In this document: piece by piece, positions 56,854-64,000 of the stretch
How positions within the stretch are numbered: the first letter of the stretch is position 1
How the letters are laid out: every line of letters starts with the position of its first letter
From: Ottelia alismoides
Taxonomy: Eukaryota; Streptophyta; Magnoliopsida; Alismatales; Hydrocharitaceae
Direction of reading: 5' to 3'
Assembly: GCA_037367405.1 (NCBI GenBank)
Contig: JAZKJV010000299.1
Coordinates: forward strand, 1 to 64,000
Length of the DNA stretch: 64,000 nucleotides
Position numbers and translations under genes: made by a program
Notes under the pieces: model-generated
What the model saw: the letters and a program-made list of their open reading frames with translations, nothing else
Told to the model about the DNA's origin: nothing
The model's database searches: none

Positions 56854-57430
56854 GAAGAGGCAACCCTTACTCTTCAATAAACATCAGACACAAAAACTAA
56901 TGCTCTCTCCCTCTCTCTTTCTCTCTACATGCCAAGTCCCTCTCTCTCTCTCATTGTGGTTGTCCACCATGGAGCCCTAGAGAGAGTCACCATCGCTGCC
57001 ACATCATTGTTATGACGACAGATCGTTTGCTCGTGGATCTCTGTCTCCTTCGATAAATCTCGTTCGTGAAGAAGACATCAGTTCTTGTGTGTCGAGATCA
57101 AGAGATTCGCCGCTTGTATCATTAACATGGATTGCGAGGAGCACACATTTCTTGAACGCAAGCGTCTCCTCCGTCGGATCGGACTTGAGACATGAGGTCT
57201 CTTTGTTTAGAGACTCGATCGCAACCACGCTTCAAGAGGAAAACCAAATACTTGTTTGTGCTTTAGATGAAATGATCTGAGAAGTATTCTTGGATCATGT
57301 GGTTTCATCGTTCAAAAATTTTTAAATTCCGTTGGTCCGAGCTACAAGTACAACTAGTCGCTCCTGATCGCATAGGCAGTGATCCTCACGCTTCGGTGAT
57401 GTGATTAAGGATTTTCCCATATCCTTCAAG

Positions 57431-57440
57431 TGGTATCAGA
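57431..57440 (+). other. Primer binding site, tRNA-Met type (Copia)
   Basis: TGGTATCAGA two bases after the LTR end. The match to the usual TGGTATCAGAGC is then lost (TC for GC). It fixes the 3' LTR boundary. Confidence 0.75.
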
Positions 57441-60371
57441 TCTATAGGTCAGAGTCTTAGGATATGATCCTTAAACAGAAGATGACTGGGCATTTTTGGT
57501 TGTGCGAACTTTCATCGCATTTTGTTCATGCTGCCCTATTTTGTGTGTTTCTTCATCCTATTTAAAATTAAACATGAAATTATCACTTGGATAATATTTT
57601 CCATTAAATAAGGAAATTGTGGGACTTGAGTTTGCATGATTTGGAATCTGATTGCTCACGTTATGATCTATTTATTGAACATGTATCCATTGTTTCGGGG
57701 ATGGCGAATCTTTACGTAATTAAAGAGTTAATTACGATATTAAAACTCCTAGAAGTGTGTGAATATCACTTGAGTTCTGTTATGTATCAAATTAGCAAAC
57801 TTTGAAAACTTATTTTGCTTAATTTAGATTTAATTTGATTGAGATATTCTAATTTTAGTAAATGAGGGTCACTACTGAAAATTACTTTCCTAATCAAGAA
57901 CCTTGTGATTTTCATTTAATCAATTAGTGGAAATTAATGGTTAATTCTTTGAAATAATTATTGATAAATATTTGTGAAATATTTATGATGATTATTTCCT
58001 TAAATGACACTACTTTAACCAAAATTGATTAGATATGATTTAGATCACAATTGGTTACACCAATCCTAACAAACATTGATGCTTGAATATGATTGGGGAT
58101 TTGTTTAGAAAATCTCCTTATAATATTAATCAAAATGGTCTTCATAAATATTATATGATATAACTTCAGTTAAAAGACCGAATATCATCTCAAATATAAA
58201 ATGATCAAATCGTATTATCCTGATCTGAGGTGGATATGGTGTCTAGTCGGGGAGCGTTGGGGTAGCAGGTTGCTCCATGAGCGGTCTGTCCCACTCCTGT
58301 TAGTACAGACCATGATAGCAGGTAAGGAAATGATAATGCTTGAAGAGATCATGATGTATTTTTTAATTATTAAAATTCAAATAATACGTGTTTTGAGATT
58401 ATACCATCCTTTAAGTAATAATCAAAATTGTTTGTGGTTTGATTTAATATGATTAAATTAATTAGATCCAATTAAACACTCTATTTTGAATAGAGACGTT
58501 ATTCTCTTGGAATAATTAATTATGTGAACATGATTCATAAAAATTAATTAGAATTTGATCATGATATGGAGGATCACATAAGTGACATCCATGATCTTCC
58601 GTCAAGGCGAAGGATTTCATCATCGGGGATTATATGTAGGAGATATACGTCCGAAGTGACAGCTCCCGCAAACAAGCACATCTAGATCAGGCTCTTTGCT
58701 TCTCGAAAGAGTAAGGCTGTATGCGTAGTGACCCCAATATCGAGTCCTCATAACAAGTTCTTATCCTATTGACGGTTGGTTCAATTAATGACGAGTCAAC
58801 ATCACCTTAGGGGTGGTGGGCTCGGGTGTTAGTGACCGAATTGGGAATGCAAGTTGGACATGCAAGGCAGAATGAGTTCACGCTTCTTTTTATCCGAGTT
58901 GTAAGTTCTCATATTATTGGGATGTAACAAAGATAAGAAAGGAGATCTCAGATCTTGCTTGAGATATAATGGTAAGTATATCTCTTACTTTGAAAGTGAA
59001 CAAGGGAATGCAATTTTTGAGTGGACAAGGCGAGAAAACTTTGATATAAAAATTCCTAAATCAAAGTAATATATATTTATGCAAATATCTTATTAAAGTT
59101 AATCCTCACTAAACCCACTCAATACTATACTTAATAATAACCAGTAAATTCTCATGAATTGGATTCATGATCAAGATAGTGTACTTGCAGTTGGACACAT
59201 AATGTATGTGGTTGCAATGTGCATGTTTTCTTGTAATAATAAGGAATGATAGTTAAATAGACAATAAGACTACAACCCTAGGGTTTGTATGTATCTATAG
59301 TATTGATCTCTCATTGAATGTACTTTGAAAGTGACATGTTGAATATGATCATAATTGTCAAATAATCCTTATATAATCTAAGTAGATGTTTTGGTATACA
59401 TATATGCTATCGACGTTTAATCATGAATAACATGCTTCTCTACATTATGCCAAATGGTGTCTTGATAAGAGATGATGCACTCAAAATGTTTGAGTACCTA
59501 CCTGAACCAAAAGTCTTTAAGGGTTGAGATGGATGTAGATATGATGTGTGTCATCATTCTACTATCTATACTCTGGTCATTCATGAAGCTTCATAATATT
59601 CTTATTATATAAATAGAATGAAGCATGTATAAATGTTGAAGTACTCTTATATTGAAATCTTTTGAATTCAACATAAGAGATCCTTTGTTTTAAGCAATGG
59701 GTGTTTATAGTTGAAGGGAGCATAATAGAAGCATGGGCCGGACCCAAGTTAGAAGGAAAATCAAAGAGTTGATTGTACTTCTATGGTTTCCATACCTATG
59801 ACATCCAAAGAGTTGGATGAATGCTGATACTGCAACAAGCTGTTGTATTGATAGTATGACTATCTAAGATCCTTAGAAAAGAACTTGGATAGTACATCAA
59901 AATATTATACATCTACATATAATCATTGAAATAGACTTGATTATTAGATAAGATCAAAGTCTAATTATTGTATCTTGTTTTTCTAATAACCCTTGCAATT
60001 CGTTGCATATGTTTTAGAAGATTGGAAAATTTGATCTTACTGTTTAATAGTCATCCACATGGATATTGATGCAATAGTTGCAATAATCTCTATTGGATAG
60101 ATAGTCTTCATGATTTCAATGGGAGAGGCCTTTGTCTTAGAGAATGTCTCTATGACCTAGACATTAGAATACAATCATTGTTTATTTCTTAGTGTTGGAA
60201 ATAAGGAATAAACCTATCTTAAAGAGTTATGATGGATATATTTTAGATAGTAATCTAACATCTGGAGGACTCTACTCAATTAGAAAGTTAATGAATGGTT
60301 CATTAACATTTCTAATACTGAAAATTAAACCTTAAAAGATAAATAAGAGGATGAAGATCATTTGACAATGA
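57441..60371 (+). other. Decayed Copia internal region
   Basis: About 2.9 kb between primer site and the integrase lead-in, where gag and protease should lie. Frames are broken throughout, and I could not recognise a gag domain, zinc knuckle or protease motif. The stretch 58240-58330 and 58560-58900 is less AT-rich and may be a separate insertion. The placement rests on the two flanking landmarks. Confidence 0.5.
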
Positions 60372-60600
60372 TCTGGCATCAAACATTGGACATAAGTCTG
60401 TTGGTGAGATCAATAGACTAGTAAGAGATGCAACTTTAGAATGTCAGAAATTTCAAATCTTACATACTTGTGAATATTGTATTCAAAGTAAAAATGTCCA
60501 ATACATCCTTCTTTGGGAATGGTGTAAGATGCCAAGGTATTCAAGATCTCATACATATTGATGTATGTGTGTATCTTAATAAACATTGATACAACTGCAC
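60372..60600 (+). pseudogene. Copia pre-integrase and integrase start, truncated
   Basis: LWHQTL, a one-base shift, then EINRLVRDATLE and CEYCIQSKNV give the GAG-pre-integrase/HHCC zinc finger of Copia integrase (family LWHxRLGH and CxxCxxGK). After it, in another frame, QDLIHIDVC matches the family LxLIHSDVCGP with the first catalytic Asp. The sequence stops about 25 bases further, where the interrupted Athila LTR resumes. RT and RNase H are missing. Confidence 0.72.
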
Positions 60601-62229
60601 GGTCGTTGTTGTTGCTCGCAGCGGAGGCACGTGGAGATCTACAACAGCTTAGAGCTGCTGTTGCAAAGCTCTTACGAAGCTTTGTATCACTCCCTTGGAG
60701 ATTGGGTCGCTGTCACTCGACCTTGATGGGGACATCACCTATCAGCTGAAGTAAGAGGGGGCTCAACCTTCTCACGATTAACGATGGATGATCCTCAAAA
60801 GGAGGTAGAGCCATAGGTTTTGTTGAGGTGTCAATTAGGGTTCACGGTGAAGGCGGAGGTGAAATGACATGGAGGTTTCGAGGGAGTTGTGGAGGAGAGA
60901 GATGGAGGTCGTTGAGTTTCAAGTGGTGTTTGATCATCGAAGGCCGAGCAAAGATGGTAGAGGAGATGGTCGCGGGTGGAGCTAGGAGATCGAGGCTTCG
61001 ACCATTGGGTGGAGGAAGCAGAGGGAGGAAGATGGGTTCTCAACCGTTCAATAGACTGAGATCGAGTGGTCGAGATGGAGACACGTGGCATAAGGAAAAT
61101 GAAAAAATAAAGTAAAAAGAAAGAGGTGAAATGATCTAGACCATTGGATGAAGGGATACTTCATCCAACGGTCCATAAAGCAGGCTGCTAAAGAGAAAGT
61201 TGGGGCAACGTGTGACAGCTCCAGGAGCTACCATGTGTCTCTATAAAAAATCAAAAGAAAAATTAAAATAATATATAAAACATTGTCAAATGAAAAAGTG
61301 TTCTTTATGAAAGATGTTCATCTCAATAAGATCTTCAACTTCATGAAAAAATCAAAATCAAAAGACGTCATCTGTATAAAGTGATTTTTTGTGGTATTCT
61401 ATATCTATGAAATACCAGATTTATATATTTTACAACTTTTTATGATTTTTAAATAAGAGGTAATTCAAAATAAAATAAAATGAAGTATAAAAGAAATATT
61501 TTCAAATTAATTTATTTTGGTATTTCTAATAATGAAGAAAATAAAGAAAAAGAAATGAGACTTGTGTACAAACCATATACACAGACTCTCAATTATTAAT
61601 TTTCTTTGATTTTTGATTCTTTTCATATTTGGATTTTTGCACACTTTATTAATTAAAGAAAATACATGGAAAATAAACAAAACAAAAAAGAAAATTATTG
61701 ACATAAAATAATGAGAAAAAGTCAGTAGATATATACAATGTGTACCCAAAACCCAAGTTTCACATATGAACTCCGATCCTTTTGATTTGGTCTTGATTTG
61801 TAGGTAATTGAATGTATATTAATTCACAAGTGAGTAGAGGTTCATAGGAGACTGCATGCGAGAGATATTTTGCTTTTCGATTTTTTATCTCAAAACTAGG
61901 GTTTGGGTTTATTTGACATATATACAAGTTATTATTTTTCTGCTATTTTTCATTTATTAATGTAAGTAATATGTACATAATGGAGTTAATTTTATTTGAT
62001 TTGGAGTTAGTATAAAATAATGAAAAATACAATAAGTTATGTTAAGATACATGTGATTATATACACAATTTTTGGCTTCTTATTAATGCCAGATATAAAA
62101 GATAATATATGGATATTATTTACACATGCATGGATGTTAGTAATGCAATGCTAATTTCTAGATGTGATTAATTACTTGGGAACAAAGCTCTATTTTCATC
62201 TTTTAAAGTGATGAGTCACATATTCATCA
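60601..62229 (-). repeat. Athila-type 3' LTR, proximal part
   Basis: Read from 62229 (TGATGAATATGTGACTCATCA) downward, this matches the first ~1.6 kb of the LTR at 21474-25248: GAGCTTTGTTCCCAAG, the CAAATATACATT-like stretch and the GAAGTTGTAG-type block near 61330-61345. A near-perfect 15-base hairpin around CCATTGGATGAAG lies at 61139-61173. Copia sequence interrupts the LTR at 60601. GGTCGTT at 60601-60607 repeats 54837-54843. Confidence 0.82.
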
Positions 62230-62242
62230 GTCCCCTATACTT
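62230..62242 (-). other. Polypurine tract of the rightmost Athila-type element
   Basis: On the minus strand AAGTATAGGGGAC directly precedes TGATGAAT. This identifies the LTR at 52907-62229 as a 3' LTR, with the element body to the right of it. Confidence 0.7.
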
Positions 62243-64000
62243 AAAACTTTCTCATACCCAAACAACTAAAATGAATGCATAAGTGAAATGAGTTTGGGTT
62301 CCATGCCAAGGCCATGAACAAAAGTTGAAAATAGAGCTCGACTCGATCTTTGACTTGATAATGTGATGGAACTCCTTATGAGAATTAGGGGTTTTAAACC
62401 AACAATATCTAAGTTGTATAAATCATCATCCAAGTTCAACTCAGAAGTCATCTTAGATCAACCCCTCCCAAAGCATACTACATGAACATCAAATAATTGT
62501 CTCTGATATGTGAGGGGGTGCTAGCTTTTCCCATTCGAAATGCCTGACTACTGTGTAAACCGCACTCTAGTAACTCATCCTCGGGTTCTGATGTATTTCG
62601 TTCTAAGTTTAGGTACATATTAGTTCACAACGAATATGGTGGAAGAAGTCTAGAAGAATGAAAAAAGAACTGGAGTGTGACTAGTGTAGTCACATCTCCT
62701 GTGAAGCTTGTCTAGTTTAGTCAAGTCTCCACCAAGATATGCATGCTATATGAACCTTGGACCATTGTGGTTAATGATGTAAATTGGGAATTAGCTTCTT
62801 TTTGTATGAATTGTGGTTGCTCTGCATTGATCTTTTTGTGCCCTGATGGATATTGAATCTTTTTTTCTGCCCATGTTTTACGATCATTTTAAAAAATTAC
62901 GCTAGAAGTCCATTCCTAATTTGAAGCTTTATTTCAACCTATCACTTCGATCTTTAGATGTCCACCTACCGAAGACAAAAACACATAGTCTTCCAACACC
63001 CCCATAGACATTATCTTGTGTAACTTGGATAATTAAGTCTACAACCTGAAGTTTCTAAAATCCTACTTCTCAGTGAAGTTCCTCTGAAAATAAGTGGATT
63101 AAGGTCAAGTCAAGTCCACTCTCAATTTTTACTCATGACTCGGTTTAAAACCCGATGACTTTCCACTTATACATATGCATGATTTGCTGAATGTTATGCA
63201 AATGTATGAAATGCAAAGGGATTTTTTCTTTTTTTGTATGAAAGAATGATTGAGAAGCCATTTTATTATTTTTTTATTATACACCCAATATTACAATAAT
63301 TTATGACACAAGTATTATTTACATAGATTTTACAAGATTATACACATTTTACAAACTTTACAGCTGGTATTAAATATACACATTATACAAATTTAACATT
63401 TGTTTTACATATTGTACATATTTTACAAATTTTTACAAATTTACAAGTGGTTGCCCATCCAGTATTTATTGTATATTATATACATAAAATACATGAAAGT
63501 ACGAGCTATGGATAAAGTATATATATATACACCCCCTATACTTAGCGTGTGCTATGTCCTCAGAGCACAAAAAGTGAGAAGAGACATAGCTCATGCTAAG
63601 CGTAGAAGAGTGAAAAGAATAGATGTATAGAAGTCAACAACCACCCTATACTTAGGCTTTGGTCAACCTAAATGTAGAAGAGAGCAAAAATAGGGTGGTC
63701 GAGGTATAGAGGATAATGAATGAATGATTAGATATATGCTGCAGGTATCAGTCCCCCTATACTTAGGCTCTGGTCAACCTAAGTATAGAAGAACGAGAAA
63801 TGTGAAAACCGATGAGATTAAGGAATATACAGTGAAATGAGGATAAGAGCATGAGATGCTTGGAGATGTTGGAGTAGTGAGGTGTCATGCGAGTCCCTAA
63901 GTATGGATCATGAGATAACGGAATACATATGAATGAGATCTCTTCTACATGGGCCAACTGCTCATCTGATCCTATGAAATGTTTAAGCAGTTTCCCAGTC
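62243..64000 (-). other. 3' untranslated region of the rightmost Athila-type element
   Basis: The element continues to the right edge on the minus strand. No pol or envelope-like gene is recognised in these 1.76 kb; the longest frames are under 80 codons. The stretch 63240-63480 is an AT-rich run of TTTACAA/ATTTTACA units. Three hairpins with polypurine-like stems follow (63536-63788). Confidence 0.6.
63536..63788 (-). repeat. Three hairpins built on CTATACTTAGG stems
   Basis: At 63757-63788 CTATACTTAGG and CCTAAGTATAG form a perfect 11-bp stem with a 10-base loop. At 63646-63677 the same stem has one or two changes. At 63536-63605 a longer version pairs CTATACTTAGCG...CTATGTC with GACATAG...GCTAAGCGTAG around a bigger loop. 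Runs of C lie next to each, so on the element's own strand each gives AAGTATAGGG, like the true polypurine tract at 62230-62242. Confidence 0.85.

Larger units (their letters stand above)
54844..57428 (+). repeat. Copia-type 5' LTR (left edge approximate)
   Basis: About 2.5 kb ending CCTTCA two bases before a tRNA-Met primer site. It has a TATA box at 56847 and, after it, a CT-rich leader. The start cannot be fixed: TGTTATTGC at 54887 is a plausible LTR start, while the junction with the interrupted Athila LTR is better placed at 54843, after a GGTCGTT that recurs at 60601. Several GATTTAATTATC repeats lie in the AT-rich part. Open frames are short. Confidence 0.65.

Noticed and set aside
1..64000. 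CRISPR arrays, bacterial operons, organelle DNA, tRNA or rRNA genes
   Set aside because: No spaced short repeats, ribosome-binding-site/operon layout or tRNA cloverleaf was seen. The primer sites are only tRNA-complementary ends of retroelements.

Overview
The window is nuclear DNA of a flowering plant and consists almost entirely of transposable elements. The retroelements are of plant type: Athila-lineage Ty3/Gypsy with a tRNA-Asp primer site, Tekay/Del-like Ty3/Gypsy and Copia with tRNA-Met primer sites, and a plant LINE with a zf-RVT end. Plant DNA transposons (Tourist/PIF-Harbinger, CACTA, perhaps hAT) are also present. I found no convincing host gene, tRNA, rRNA or CRISPR array. The sequence does not fix the species; a large, repeat-rich genome is the natural reading.

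Left third (1-25.2 kb) is a three-level nest. An Athila-type element on the minus strand has its 5' LTR at 21474-25248, PBS at 21452-21470, and decayed gag, protease, RT, RNase H and the start of integrase from 20059 down to 14593. A second minus-strand Athila-like element interrupts the integrase (5' LTR 10810-14592, PBS 10791-10807, 3' LTR 1-3758 running off the window). Between its LTRs it carries only gag and no pol. A plus-strand solo LTR (4999-8531), flanked by a perfect 5-bp duplication CGTAC, splits that gag.

Middle (25.2-46.0 kb): a 5'-truncated, decayed LINE (25.85-28.8 kb, +) carries a 249-bp Tourist-like MITE with TTA duplications. A poorly resolved AT-rich stretch follows, then a proline-codon-like low-complexity block. 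From 32.5 to 46.0 kb lies a tandem array of a gag-only Tekay-like element: LTR-gag-LTR-gag-LTR, period about 5.1 kb. The array is truncated at its left end and ends on the right a few bases into a primer-binding site.

Right third (46.0-64 kb): a 438-bp CACTA-type non-autonomous element with CGT duplications; a minus-strand PIF/Harbinger transposase pseudogene (48.1-49.5 kb); and two related elements with terminal inverted repeats over 100 bp and pyrimidine-rich cores (50006-51073 and 51555-52906). An Athila-type 3' LTR (52907-62229, minus) sits inside the right inverted repeat of the second one. That LTR is itself split by about 5.76 kb of Copia sequence (LTR, PBS and the start of integrase), flanked by a 7-bp direct repeat. 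The window ends in the 3' untranslated region of the Athila-type element, which holds repeated hairpins built around polypurine-like tracts.

The nesting gives relative ages. The Athila gag-pol element is older than the gag-only element, which is older than the solo LTR. The inverted-repeat element B is older than the rightmost Athila element, which is older than the Copia insert. The gag-only elements would need proteins supplied by autonomous relatives. Most premature stops in the gags are explained by C-to-T change in CAG or CGA, as expected of cytosine-methylated plant transposons.
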